A stretch of 64,000 bases of DNA from Oceanobacillus sp. HTM 045 (GTDB lineage: Bacteria > Pseudomonadota > Alphaproteobacteria > Rhodobacterales > Rhodobacteraceae). A program made the position numbers and the translations under genes. The DNA lies in NCBI GenBank assembly GCA_009733745.1, contig WNWL01000005.1, positions 310,001-374,000 of the forward strand. The letters are read 5' to 3'. Below the pieces are notes generated by a model. That model searched no databases, had not been told where the DNA came from, and saw only the letters and a program-made list of their open reading frames with translations. Positions within the stretch are counted from its first letter, which is position 1. Each line of letters begins with the position of its first letter. This document shows positions 41,925 through 50,268 of this stretch, piece after piece.

Positions 41925-43571
41925 ATGTTCGGCTATGCGCCCGTGGTCCGCGCAGAGGCTGGGCCCTATTCCGGCGCGGCCCTGGTGGGCACGCATTCGG
42001 TCTCGATCGGCTGGAGCTTCGACGACCCGGCGCTGCGCGACGGGCTGCATGGCTTCGGCATCCGCCGCTCGGAGTTCAACCCGGACGGCGAGATGATCGG
42101 GATGCACTGGCTCGGCGGGTTCAAGCGCTTCGCGGAGACGGATGACGGACGGTTCGGCGACGTGACCTCGCTGACCGCGCCGTTCCAGCGGTTCCGCTGG
42201 AACGAGTACACGCTGCGGCCGGGGCGGGGATACCGCTACGAGGTGTTCCCGATGCGGGGCACGCCCGCGGCGCTGACGCGGGACGAGGACCCGCTGGTGT
42301 TCGAGTTCGCCGCGACGCCGGAGGATGACGGGGCGCTGGGCGTCCATGTCAATAGGGGCGTGACGGCGGCGAAGGCCTATTTCCGGCGCTTCGGCGACGT
42401 GCACCCTTCGGAGGTGGAGCCCGAGGGCGCGGCCTATGCCTGGCTGTCGCGGGGGTTGAAGGAGTCGCTGCTGGACTTCATCGCCGCGACCGCGCCGGGC
42501 GAGGCGCTGCACGTGGCGATCTACGAGTTCTTCGACCACGAGGTCGTCGGCGCGCTGAAGGCGGCGCATGACCGGGGCGTCGGGGTGCTGGTGGTGCACG
42601 ACGCGAAGCCGGGCAAGAAGTCGACCCGGGAGACGCTGGAGACCATCGCGCATTTCGGGATGGAGGCGATCGCCATCCCGCGCACGGCGGTCAACATCAG
42701 CCACAACAAGCTGGTGATCCGCCTGTCGGGCGGGGTGGCGGTGGCGGCGTGGACCGGGTCGGCCAACTTCTCGGAGAACGCCTTCAACTTCCAGACCAAC
42801 ACCGCGCTGGTGGTCCGCGACGCGCAGGCCTGCGCGCATTTCGAGGCCTGTTTCCAGAACCTGACGGGGAACCCGTCGAAGGCGGACAGCAAGGTCTTCA
42901 ACCGCGGCCTCGTCACGCTGGCGGACGGGCAGGACCCGCGCTGGGCGGCGCGGTCCTTTTTCTCGCCGGTCTCGAAGCTCGACCTGATCGACCTCGCGGT
43001 GGAGATGATCGGCAGCGCGCAGAGCATGGCGCTGGTCTCCGGCCCGTTCGGGGTGCACCCGCAGATGATGGACGCGCTGATGGCGGACACGCGGCGGATC
43101 GTGCAGTACGGGCTGGCCAACAACACCGCGGCGGCGAAGATCGCGGGGTTGCAGAGCTTTTCCACCCGGTTCTTCCCGCCGAAGAAGCTGAAGACCTTCC
43201 GCCAGGAACGCTGGGACGCGAAGGCGTTCGGGGCGCACAAGATCCACGCCAAGACCATCGTCACCGACCCGTTCGGCGACAACCCGCGGGTGCTGATCGG
43301 CTCGGCCAACTTCTCCAAGCCGTCCTGCAAGGACAACGACGAGAACGCGGTGCTGATCGAGGGCGACAGGCGGCTCGCGGCGGTGGTCGCGACCGAGTTC
43401 ATGCGGATGTACGACCACTACAAGTCGCGCTTCTTCATCGACAAGCTGCGCACGCTGGGGGTGCCGTCGGACCTGCATCTTAGGCCGGACTCGTCGTGGA
43501 GCTTCACCGCCTTCAACGCCGGGTCCAACAGCCACAAGATGCGCGACCGGATCGTGTTCGCGGGCGGCTGA
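41925..43571 (+). CDS. Phospholipase D-fold protein with one degenerate HKD motif
   Basis: 548 residues without a signal peptide. The C-terminal HKD motif is complete (H441-A-K443-x4-D448, then GSANFSKPS). The N-terminal one has His260 and Lys262 (HNKLVIRLSGG) but lacks the Asp, followed by TGSANFSENA. An N-terminal beta-rich domain (1-140) precedes the repeats. PLD proteins hydrolyse phosphodiesters in lipids or nucleic acids; this could be a nuclease or lipase. ATG 41925 follows CGGAGA; a very long frame reaching back to 39177 crosses two other genes. Confidence 0.82.
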   Translation: MFGYAPVVRAEAGPYSGAALVGTHSVSIGWSFDDPALRDGLHGFGIRRSEFNPDGEMIGMHWLGGFKRFAETDDGRFGDVTSLTAPFQRFRWNEYTLRPGRGYRYEVFPMRGTPAALTRDEDPLVFEFAATPEDDGALGVHVNRGVTAAKAYFRRFGDVHPSEVEPEGAAYAWLSRGLKESLLDFIAATAPGEALHVAIYEFFDHEVVGALKAAHDRGVGVLVVHDAKPGKKSTRETLETIAHFGMEAIAIPRTAVNISHNKLVIRLSGGVAVAAWTGSANFSENAFNFQTNTALVVRDAQACAHFEACFQNLTGNPSKADSKVFNRGLVTLADGQDPRWAARSFFSPVSKLDLIDLAVEMIGSAQSMALVSGPFGVHPQMMDALMADTRRIVQYGLANNTAAAKIAGLQSFSTRFFPPKKLKTFRQERWDAKAFGAHKIHAKTIVTDPFGDNPRVLIGSANFSKPSCKDNDENAVLIEGDRRLAAVVATEFMRMYDHYKSRFFIDKLRTLGVPSDLHLRPDSSWSFTAFNAGSNSHKMRDRIVFAGG

Positions 43572-43822
43572 GGGGACATCCGGGCGGGTGTCGCGCGCGG
43601 TCGCAAGGTTGCGACCGGCGTAAGTGATTGAAAAGGCTTGGGGTAAGTGTGAACGGGAAGTTAAAGTTGTAGCGTTACTTCTTTCAATCTTGGGTTATTG
43701 TAGTCTGGTTCGCGGCCTGAACGGCCCTGCGGGCCGTGCCCGCCCCCGCCTCCCCCGCCCATGCAGGTGCCGGACGTTCTGCGGCGGCAGTGCGGGCCCA
43801 CGCGGAGGCGGTGGCGGGCCTG
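43572..43822. repeat. Intergenic region with conserved element, copy 2
   Basis: GCAAGGTTGCGACCGGCGTA at 43603-43622 is one base different from 15869-15888, and GTGTGAACGG follows as GTGTTAACGG does there. The rest of the 250-bp gap includes an AT-rich stretch (aaagttgtagcgttactt, ttcaatcttgggttatt). It lies between convergent genes, so it is not obviously a promoter. No gene supported. Confidence 0.6.
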
Positions 43823-44290
43823 TCAGCCGGGCCCGCGTTCCGCGATCCGGGCCAGCAGCTTGCGCCCGAGGCCGGTCTCCGCGGCGTCTTCGGGCCATGC
43901 GTCCCGGTTGGCGGCGAGCCATTGGAGGGCCTCGTCGCCTGGGTCCTCGCCGTCATGCACCTTGACCATCAGCGCGCTGACCGCGACCCGCGCGGGACCG
44001 GGGCCGAACTCGCCGATCATGCGGATCAGCAGGCCGGTATCGGCCTCCGCGACGACGAGATCCTCGTCCTGCGAGAGGAAGCGCAGGCCCTTCCCGGTGA
44101 AGCGCAGCCGCAGCAGTTCCTCGTCGATCTCGGGCAGGGCGCAGCTCGTGCCCATGGGCGCCGCGCAGCAGCTGGTGCAGCGGGGCTTCGGGGCGAGAGC
44201 GTCGCGGAAGGCGGCCTGCGGCTTCGTCAGCGCCACGCTGCCCTTCGCGCCGCAGGCGCAGACCCAGTCGAGACTGTAGTCCGGGATCAG
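43823..44290 (-). CDS. Small Cys-containing protein at the end of the HAAT operon
   Basis: About 155 residues reading IPDYSLDWVCACGAKGSVAL, with a Cys-x-Cys and later CTSCC pair that could bind zinc, then GKGLRFLSQDEDLVVAEADT and an acidic helical tail. No ATG, GTG or TTG occurs in frame before the domain; the CTG at 44290 overlaps the LivF stop as CTGA, mimicking the ATGA couplings in this operon, and is taken as start. GTG further in would cut the Cys motif. No family recognised; start uncertain. Confidence 0.55.
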   Translation of the reverse strand: MIPDYSLDWVCACGAKGSVALTKPQAAFRDALAPKPRCTSCCAAPMGTSCALPEIDEELLRLRFTGKGLRFLSQDEDLVVAEADTGLLIRMIGEFGPGPARVAVSALMVKVHDGEDPGDEALQWLAANRDAWPEDAAETGLGRKLLARIAERGPG

Positions 44291-45117
44291 CTCAGCCAGC
44301 GCTTGCGGCGGCGGTAGGAACGGACGTCGCGGAAGGACTTGCGGCCCTCCTCGGCCATGCCGAGGTAGAATTCCTTCACGTCCGGGTTCTCGCGCAGCTC
44401 GGCGGCGGGGCCGTCCATCACGACGCGGCCGGATTCGAGGATGTAGCCGTAATGGGCGTAGCGGAGCGCGACGTTGGTGTTCTGCTCGGCGAGCAGGAAG
44501 CTGACGCCCTCGTTCTCGTTGACCGATTTCACGATCTCGAAGATCTGCTCCACCAGCTGCGGCGCGAGGCCCATCGAGGGTTCGTCCAGCAGGATCGTCT
44601 CGGGCCGGCTCATCAGCGCGCGGCCGATGGCGCACATCTGCTGCTCGCCGCCCGAGGTATAGCCGGCCTGGCTCCGGCGGCGCTCCTTCAGGCGCGGGAA
44701 GTAGGAATAGACCATCTCGAGGTCGTTCCTCACCGCCGCGCGGTCGCTGCGGACATAGGCGCCGGTGAGCAGGTTCTCCTCCACCGTCAGGTGCTCGAAG
44801 CAGTGCCGCCCCTCCATCACCTGGATGACGCCGCGCTTGACCAGCGCCGCGGGGTTCAGTTCCGCCACCCGCTCGCCGCGGTAGAGGATGTGGCCCTTGG
44901 TGACCTCGCCCCGCTCGGAATGGAGCAGGTTGGAGATCGCCTTGAGCGTGGTGGTCTTGCCCGCGCCGTTGCCGCCCAGCAGCGCGGTGATGCCGCCCTT
45001 GGGCACGGCGAGCGAGACGCCCTTCAGCACCAGGATGACGTGGTTGTAGATCACCTCGATGTTCTTCACCTCGAGGAGGTTCTCCGCCTCCGGCGCGGTC
45101 TGTTCGGCAGCACTCAT
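44287..45117 (-). CDS. livF: HAAT-type ABC transporter ATP-binding protein (LivF-like)
   Basis: 276 residues. Walker A GGNGAGKTTT, LivF-type EGRHCFEHLTVEENLLTGAY, signature TSGGEQQMCAIGRAL, Walker B TILLDEPSMGLAP and the His switch region AEQNTNVALRYAH are visible. It supplies one of two ATPases for a hydrophobic/branched-chain amino acid-type importer (with LivG at 52348). It ends with a basic extension (RSYRRRKRWLS). Separated from the binding-protein gene by a very stable hairpin. Confidence 0.92.
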   Translation of the reverse strand: MSAAEQTAPEAENLLEVKNIEVIYNHVILVLKGVSLAVPKGGITALLGGNGAGKTTTLKAISNLLHSERGEVTKGHILYRGERVAELNPAALVKRGVIQVMEGRHCFEHLTVEENLLTGAYVRSDRAAVRNDLEMVYSYFPRLKERRRSQAGYTSGGEQQMCAIGRALMSRPETILLDEPSMGLAPQLVEQIFEIVKSVNENEGVSFLLAEQNTNVALRYAHYGYILESGRVVMDGPAAELRENPDVKEFYLGMAEEGRKSFRDVRSYRRRKRWLS

Positions 45118-45160
45118 CGGGCGCGTCCCGTTGCGTCTGGAAAGGTCAAAACGAATGGGT

Positions 45161-45187
45161 CCGGGCGGGCCGCTGGGGCCCGCCCGG
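45161..45187 (-). promoter_or_regulatory. Intercistronic hairpin between binding-protein gene and livF
   Basis: CCGGGCGGGCC (45161-45171) and GGCCCGCCCGG (45177-45187) form a perfect 11-bp stem with a 5-nt loop, 8 bases after the binding-protein stop. It can protect the upstream message or partly terminate, giving more binding protein than ATPase, as is usual in ABC importer operons. Confidence 0.65.
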
Positions 45188-45195
45188 GATGCGCG

Positions 45196-46485
45196 TCAGT
45201 TGCAGGCGCGCGGCGTGATCGAGTTCTCCGCCGCGAAGGCGGCCGCGTCCTCGGCGATCAGCGGGTCGACCACATCGCGGTCGGCCTCGATGAAGTCGGT
45301 GATCAGCGACCAGGACTTCGTCTCCGCGTCCCACTGCTGGATCGCTCCGAGGCCCGGAGGGCCGTGGTTCTCGCAGGTCACGGTGAAGGTCGGCATGAAG
45401 CCGGGGAGGCCGAGTCCGGCGAGCAGCTCCTCGGTGATGTCGAGCGCTTCCATGCCGTCGCGCATCATCGCCGGGGTGATGTCGGTGGCGCCGTGGATCT
45501 CCTGCGCCTTCCGGATCGCCTCGACCGCGAGAAGCGCGGCCTGCATGCCGCGGTTGTAGAGCACCGTGCCGTGCTGGTCGCCCGCGCCGGCCGAGAGGCC
45601 CTTGTCGTAGACATGGGTCTTCAGGTCGTCATAGATCGGGTAGTCCATGCCGACGCCGTGCATCGTGACCGCCTTGTAGCCGTTCGCGTCCGCGCCGGCG
45701 GGCAGGGTGTCGTTCTCGGAGGCCGACCACCAGACGCCGATGAAGTGGTCCATCGGGAAGCGGATCGCGGCGGCTTCCTTGATCGCGACCTGATTCATCA
45801 CGCCCCAGCCCCAGATGATGACGTAGTCGGGACGGGCCTGGCGGACCTGAAGCCACGTCGCCTTCTGCTCCTGGCCGGGATGGTCGACGGGCAGCAGGAC
45901 CAGCTCGTAGCCGTGCTTCTCGGCCAGCACCTCAAGCGTCCGGATCGGTTCCTTGCCGTAGGCGGAGTTGTGGTAGACCAGCGCGATCTTCTGGCCGGAG
46001 ATGTCACCGCCCTCGACGTCGATGATGTGCTTCACGATGATCGACGCGGCGTCCCAGTAGGTGCCGGGGTAGTTGAACACCCATTCGAAGGTGGTGCCGT
46101 CGGCAGCCGAGGTGCGGCCGTAGCCCATCGAGTGGATCGGGATGCCGTCGGCGGTGGCCTTCGGGATCAGCTGGTAGGTGATGCCGGTGGACAGCGGCTG
46201 GTAGACCAGCGCGCCCTCGCCCTTGGTCGCCTCGTAGCATTCGACGCCCTTGTCGGTGTTGTAGGCCGTCTCGCACTCGACGAGCCTGATCTTCACGCCG
46301 CCGACGCCGCCGTCGCGCTCGTTGATCAGGGTGAAGTAGTCGGCATAGCCGTCGGCGAAGGGGATGCCGTTCGGCGCGTAGGGGCCGGTGCGGTAGCTGA
46401 GCGATGGTATCACGAGCTCGGCAAGCGCCGGACCCGCGACCATCGCCGCCGCCGCAGCGGCGAGGGCCAGTCTCTTGAAACGCAT
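45196..46485 (-). CDS. HAAT-type ABC transporter substrate-binding protein (LivJ-like)
   Basis: 429 residues. The signal peptide is MRFKRLALAAAAAAMVAGPA, cleaved near ALA. The type I periplasmic fold begins VIPSLSYRTGPYAPNGIPFA, with ECYEATKGEGALVYQPLSTG and KIALVYHNSAYGKEPIRTLE. The residue before and after PYAPNG fits the ligand loop. ATG 46485 follows AAGGGAG. Longer than the LivJ average and of the subgroup linked to acyl-CoA synthetases; ligand is probably an organic acid rather than leucine, an inference from the operon. Confidence 0.88.
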   Translation of the reverse strand: MRFKRLALAAAAAAMVAGPALAELVIPSLSYRTGPYAPNGIPFADGYADYFTLINERDGGVGGVKIRLVECETAYNTDKGVECYEATKGEGALVYQPLSTGITYQLIPKATADGIPIHSMGYGRTSAADGTTFEWVFNYPGTYWDAASIIVKHIIDVEGGDISGQKIALVYHNSAYGKEPIRTLEVLAEKHGYELVLLPVDHPGQEQKATWLQVRQARPDYVIIWGWGVMNQVAIKEAAAIRFPMDHFIGVWWSASENDTLPAGADANGYKAVTMHGVGMDYPIYDDLKTHVYDKGLSAGAGDQHGTVLYNRGMQAALLAVEAIRKAQEIHGATDITPAMMRDGMEALDITEELLAGLGLPGFMPTFTVTCENHGPPGLGAIQQWDAETKSWSLITDFIEADRDVVDPLIAEDAAAFAAENSITPRACN

Positions 46486-46554
46486 GTGATCACTCCCTTG
46501 TTGCGTTCACCCGAGGCGCCCGGTTCGTCCGGGCCTTGTTGATCTGGCCCGAGC

Positions 46555-47703
46555 CTAATGCGGGAAGGGCCAGAGACGAAGTTTTTCCTTCACCGTGCGC
46601 CAGAGCGCGGCGATGCCGTGCGGCTCGAAGATCAGGATCGCGATGATCAGCGAGCCGACGATCATGATCTGCAGGTACTCGGCGATATCCGTCGGCCATC
46701 CGAGCGTGCCGGCGAGGAAGTTCTTGAAGAAGACCGGCAGCAGCACCATGAACGCCGCGCCCACCAGCGAGCCGAAGATCGAGCCGAGCCCGCCGATGAT
46801 GACCATGAAGAGCACCAGGAAGGAGACGTTGATCGGGAACGCCTCAGTCCCCTCCGCCGCGCCCTTCCAGATGGCGAAGTACATCGCGCCCGCCATGCCG
46901 ATGTAGAAGGACGAGACGGCGAAGGCGGAGAGCTTGGTCAGTAGCGGGTTCACGCCGATGATCTCGGCGGCGATGTCCATGTCGCGGATCGCCATCCAGG
47001 ACCGCCCGATCCGCCCGCGCACCAGGTTCCGCGCCACCCAGCCGAAGACGAAGATCAGCGAGAAGCAGAACAGGTAGGCCATCCAGGCGGCGGTGTTGGC
47101 GCCGGTGATGGCGGGGCAGGTCAGCGTCTTGCCGATGCCGGGGTTGGCGGCGATCTCCTCGGCGCTGGCGAAGCACCAGAGATAGGTCTCGATTGCGCTG
47201 ATCTGGCCCGAGGCGGAATAGTTGTAGAACCAGCCGAACTTGTTGAAGAACCAGATCAGGAAGAACTGCGCCGCCAGCGTCGCCACGGCGAGATAGAAGC
47301 CCTTGATCCGCAGCGAGGGCAGGCCGAACAGCATCCCCACCGCGGCGGTGGTCATGCCCGAGAACAGGATGCAGGGCAGGATGTGCATCGGCGGCAGGCC
47401 GATTTCCGGGATGCCGGTCATGAACTTGTAGCAGGAATAGGCCCCCACGGCCATGAAGCCGCCGGTGCCGAGGCTGACCTGTCCGCAGTAGCCCGTCAGG
47501 ATGTTCAGCCCGATCGCCGCCATGCCGTAGACGAAGAACGGCAGCATCACCGCGTTGGTCCAGTAGTCGTTCACCAGGAACGGCAGCACCAGCGCGCCGA
47601 TGGCGACCACGACCCAGAAGCGCCAGAAGTCGAACCGGATCGGGAAGGTGGCCTGGTCGGCCGCGTAGCTCGTCTTGAACTCGCCTGCTTCGCGGTAGAA
47701 CAT
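46555..47703 (-). CDS. livM: HAAT-type ABC transporter permease (LivM-like)
   Basis: 382 residues with eight to ten membrane helices. Typical landmarks are LNILTGYCGQVSLGTGGFMA, LPSLRIKGFYLAVATLAAQF, GRSWMAIRDMDIAAEIIGVN (the EAA-equivalent loop) and IIGGLGSIFGSLVGAAFMVL. It also has a polar insert near residues 150-200 with Cys (CFASAEEIA, TLTCPAITG). Read after livH across a short plus-strand gene that splits the operon. Confidence 0.9.
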   Translation of the reverse strand: MFYREAGEFKTSYAADQATFPIRFDFWRFWVVVAIGALVLPFLVNDYWTNAVMLPFFVYGMAAIGLNILTGYCGQVSLGTGGFMAVGAYSCYKFMTGIPEIGLPPMHILPCILFSGMTTAAVGMLFGLPSLRIKGFYLAVATLAAQFFLIWFFNKFGWFYNYSASGQISAIETYLWCFASAEEIAANPGIGKTLTCPAITGANTAAWMAYLFCFSLIFVFGWVARNLVRGRIGRSWMAIRDMDIAAEIIGVNPLLTKLSAFAVSSFYIGMAGAMYFAIWKGAAEGTEAFPINVSFLVLFMVIIGGLGSIFGSLVGAAFMVLLPVFFKNFLAGTLGWPTDIAEYLQIMIVGSLIIAILIFEPHGIAALWRTVKEKLRLWPFPH

Positions 47704-47818
47704 GGGCTATTCCTTGCCTTCACTGCCGCCCGGGCGGGGCCGGGCCGGTTCATCTGCCGCCGATTCCGTGCCATTCTGGCCTGCATGCTGCGGGGCCGGT
47801 TGGCGCGGAGGGGCGGAC

Positions 47819-48166
47819 ATGTCGATTGCGGGTGAGCTTGAGAAGCTGGAGGCGATGCGCGAACGCGGCATCCTCTCCGACGCGGATTTCGAGAAGGCCA
47901 AGGCCAAGCTGCTGGCGCCGGAGGACCCGGCCGTCATCCGCACGCCCGGCCCGGAATCCGCGCCCGAATCCGCACCCCGCAGGCGGAGCGCGGCGGGCGA
48001 TTTCGACGTGGCGTATTTCTGGTGGCGGGTGGTCATCGGCTTCGGCGTGGTGATCGGAGTCGGCGCGATCTTCCTCTTCACCGAATGGGGCATGGCGGCC
48101 CTGGTCGCCGGCTTGCTGGTCCTCGCGCTCGTCTTCTTCATCGGAAATTTTCTCAGCGGCGGGTGA
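47819..48166 (+). CDS. SHOCT-domain membrane protein, opposite strand inside the liv operon
   Basis: 115 residues. The first 35 are a SHOCT motif (LEKLEAMRERGILSDADFEK, AKAKLL), then a linker and two membrane helices (WWRVVIGFGVVIGVGAIFLF and MAALVAGLLVLALVFFIGNF). SHOCT proteins act at membranes, often in stress. ATG 47819 follows GGAGGGGCGGAC. It lies on the plus strand between two minus-strand operon genes, so the liv messages must be transcribed through it or start again at livM. Confidence 0.7.
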   Translation: MSIAGELEKLEAMRERGILSDADFEKAKAKLLAPEDPAVIRTPGPESAPESAPRRRSAAGDFDVAYFWWRVVIGFGVVIGVGAIFLFTEWGMAALVAGLLVLALVFFIGNFLSGG

Positions 48167-48178
48167 GGGGCGAACATC

Positions 48179-48556
48179 TCAGGCCCCCCACGTCGCGGCA
48201 TCGCCGGGAAAGTCGTCGCCCTGCGGGCCGACGAGGCAGAAGCGGTGGCCGGTGGGGGCCTCCATCACGGTCCAGGTGCTGATCTTCCCGATCACCTTCG
48301 CGCCAAGGGCTTCCAGCCGCGCGGCCTCCGCGTCGCGGTCGTCGGTCTCGATGTCGAGATGGATGCGGCTCTCGTGGTCCACCGCCTGCAGGAGCAGCTT
48401 CGGGTAGCCCTGCCGGTCGGCGAGGACGGCGTACTTGCCGTCGTCGTCCACCTTGCCGCTGACGCCGAGCGCCGCCGCCCAGAACGCGGTCGCCGGGCCG
48501 AGGTCCGCCGTCTGGCAGTCGATCACGATCACGCCGATGCGGGAGCGATGGGTCAT
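48179..48556 (-). CDS. VOC-superfamily (glyoxalase-like) protein
   Basis: 125 residues with the beta-alpha-beta-beta-beta repeat of VOC proteins: IGVIVIDCQTADLGPATAFW and AALGVSGK, then SRIHLDIETDDRDAEAARLE and GHRFCLVGPQG. The metal ligands of true glyoxalase I are not certain. It could be a resistance or dioxygenase-type domain. Its ATG overlaps the stop of the small membrane-protein gene upstream. Confidence 0.82.
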   Translation of the reverse strand: MTHRSRIGVIVIDCQTADLGPATAFWAAALGVSGKVDDDGKYAVLADRQGYPKLLLQAVDHESRIHLDIETDDRDAEAARLEALGAKVIGKISTWTVMEAPTGHRFCLVGPQGDDFPGDAATWGA

Positions 48557-48831
48557 GCGGTCACCTCCGGTCTGCGCTGATAGATGCGCCGCAGCCAGTG
48601 CAGGGTGCCCCCGACGCCGAGGCAGACGACGGCACCCACCATCGTGGTCAGGAACCGGTGGAAGGTTGCCGTGACATAGTACGTGTCGCCCATGTGCGGC
48701 GCGTTTGCGGGGATGGATCGCGAGAGCGACCAGTCCATGTACATCAGGTGCAGCGCCGTAAGAGCGATGAGGGCGGCCAGCGCGAAGCAGGCCACCTGAA
48801 CCACCCAGTAGAGGCCGTCGAGCACGCGCAT
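48553..48831 (-). CDS. Small two-helix membrane protein
   Basis: 92 residues with two hydrophobic helices (YWVVQVACFALAALIALTAL and TMVGAVVCLGVGGTLHWLRR) separated by a polar loop (SRSIPANAPHMGDTYYVT). Overlaps the VOC gene by four bases. Function unknown; it is one of several small genes interrupting the liv genes. Confidence 0.65.
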   Translation of the reverse strand: MRVLDGLYWVVQVACFALAALIALTALHLMYMDWSLSRSIPANAPHMGDTYYVTATFHRFLTTMVGAVVCLGVGGTLHWLRRIYQRRPEVTA

Positions 48832-48834
48832 CCC

Positions 48835-49218
48835 CTAGTCCTCCCCCTTCTCGCGCAATTGCTCGGCGCGTTCCTCGGCGTTGAGGTCGGAGACCGGGTC
48901 GTCGCCGACGCCGGACATGTCGCGGATCTGGGCGATGGCGATCCTGGTGTCTTCCAGCCGCGTTTCGCCGGCCATCGCTTCCGCCGCCGCGGTGGCGTCG
49001 GTGAAGAAGGTGGAGAGGTCGAGGTCGTGGCTGCGGGTGTTGATCGCGTTCATCAGGAAGCCGATCGCCGCGTCCGCCGCGTTGCCGCCCCGGTCGGCGC
49101 AGTCGGCACAGATGGCGGCGAAGGCGTCGCGTTCCTCCCCCAGCAGGTCGGCCGCGCCGAAGTCGCGGTCGACGATCCGGGCGGCGTCACGTTCCAGCTC
49201 TGTCGACCAGTCAGCCAC
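48835..49218 (-). CDS. Acidic soluble protein of unknown function
   Basis: 127 residues, mainly helical, acidic (MADWSTELERDAARIVDRDF; FAAICADCADRGGNAADAAI with a Cys-x-x-Cys). It starts three bases after the livH stop and ends close to the next gene, so it is part of the operon. No family recognised. Confidence 0.6.
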   Translation of the reverse strand: MADWSTELERDAARIVDRDFGAADLLGEERDAFAAICADCADRGGNAADAAIGFLMNAINTRSHDLDLSTFFTDATAAAEAMAGETRLEDTRIAIAQIRDMSGVGDDPVSDLNAEERAEQLREKGED

Positions 49219-49221
49219 CCG

Positions 49222-50223
49222 TCACACCCTCTCGATGATCTTCTCGCCGAACAGGCCCTGCGGCCGGAACAGCAGGAACAGGAGCGCCAGGACGTAGGCG
49301 AACCAGTTCTCCGTCGCGCCGCCGAGGAAGGGGACGCCGACGTAGAAGTCGAACACCTTCTCGCCCACCCCGATGATCAGCCCGCCGAGGATCGCGCCGG
49401 GGATAGAGGTGAAGCCGCCGAGCATCAGCACCGGCAGCGCCTTGAGCGCGATCAGCGACAGCGAGAACTGCACGCCGGATTTCGCGCCCCACATGATCCC
49501 GGCGACCAGCGCGACGATGCCGGCGACCGACCAGACGATCCACCAGATCGTCTCCAGCGAGATGCCGACCGAGAGCGCGGCCTGGTGGTCGTCGGCCACG
49601 GCGCGGAGCGCGCGGCCCATCTTGGTGTATTGCGAGAACAGCGTGAGCGCGACCACCAGCAGGAGAGCCACCACGGCGGCGGTGATCTCCAGCTTGTTGA
49701 TGAACATGCTGGTGTTGTCGATGATCCAGTCCGACGGGCCGTCCGGGAGGCCGATGTCGAGCTGTTTTACGTTCGCGCCCCACATCAGGTCGCCCAGCCC
49801 CTCCAGCACGAAGGCGAGGCCGATGGTGGCCATGAATAGGATGATCCCCTCCTGGTTCACCAGCGGGCGCAGCACGACCTTCACGATCACCCAGGCGGCG
49901 GCGATCATCACTGCGGTGGTGAGCGCGATGCAGAAGATCACGAACCAGACCGGCGCGTTGCCGCCCTCGCCGGGGGCGTCGTACCAGTGGTGCCACTCGG
50001 TGCCGAAGACGGCGTTGATCACATGCGCGAAGGGGAGCTGGCCGGTCAGGAAGCCCACCAGCGTCAGCGCGGCGAACAGCGCGAGCACGCCCTGCGCGAA
50101 GTTGAAGATGCCGGATGCCTTGAAGATCAGCACGAAGCCGAGCGCCACCAGCGCGTACATCACGCCCGCGAGCAGGCCCGATATGACCACTTCCCAGAAG
50201 AACGGATCGGTGAGGAAGCCCAT
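49222..50223 (-). CDS. livH: HAAT-type ABC transporter permease (LivH-like)
   Basis: 333 residues with eight or so membrane helices. The beginning VVISGLLAGVMYALVALGFV, the family pattern KASGIFNFAQGVLALFAALT, and GRALRAVADDHQAALSVGIS with GGFTSIPGAILGGLIIGVGE are characteristic of LivH. It contains an enlarged periplasmic loop (about 62-90, TEWHHWYDAPGEGGNAPVW) typical of the acyl-synthetase-linked subgroup. ATG 50223 is 45 bp after the preceding exported-protein gene. Confidence 0.92.
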   Translation of the reverse strand: MGFLTDPFFWEVVISGLLAGVMYALVALGFVLIFKASGIFNFAQGVLALFAALTLVGFLTGQLPFAHVINAVFGTEWHHWYDAPGEGGNAPVWFVIFCIALTTAVMIAAAWVIVKVVLRPLVNQEGIILFMATIGLAFVLEGLGDLMWGANVKQLDIGLPDGPSDWIIDNTSMFINKLEITAAVVALLLVVALTLFSQYTKMGRALRAVADDHQAALSVGISLETIWWIVWSVAGIVALVAGIMWGAKSGVQFSLSLIALKALPVLMLGGFTSIPGAILGGLIIGVGEKVFDFYVGVPFLGGATENWFAYVLALLFLLFRPQGLFGEKIIERV

Positions 50224-50268
50224 GGCCAGTTACTCCTGCACGTCTTGGTGGGTTTGGGTGCGCATCGC

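Noticed and set aside
39177-43571. 1464-codon frame covering the PepSY, HAD and PLD genes
   Set aside because: Runs through an unrelated frame of PepSY and the opposite strand of HAD; only the part from 41925 has a ribosome site and domain.
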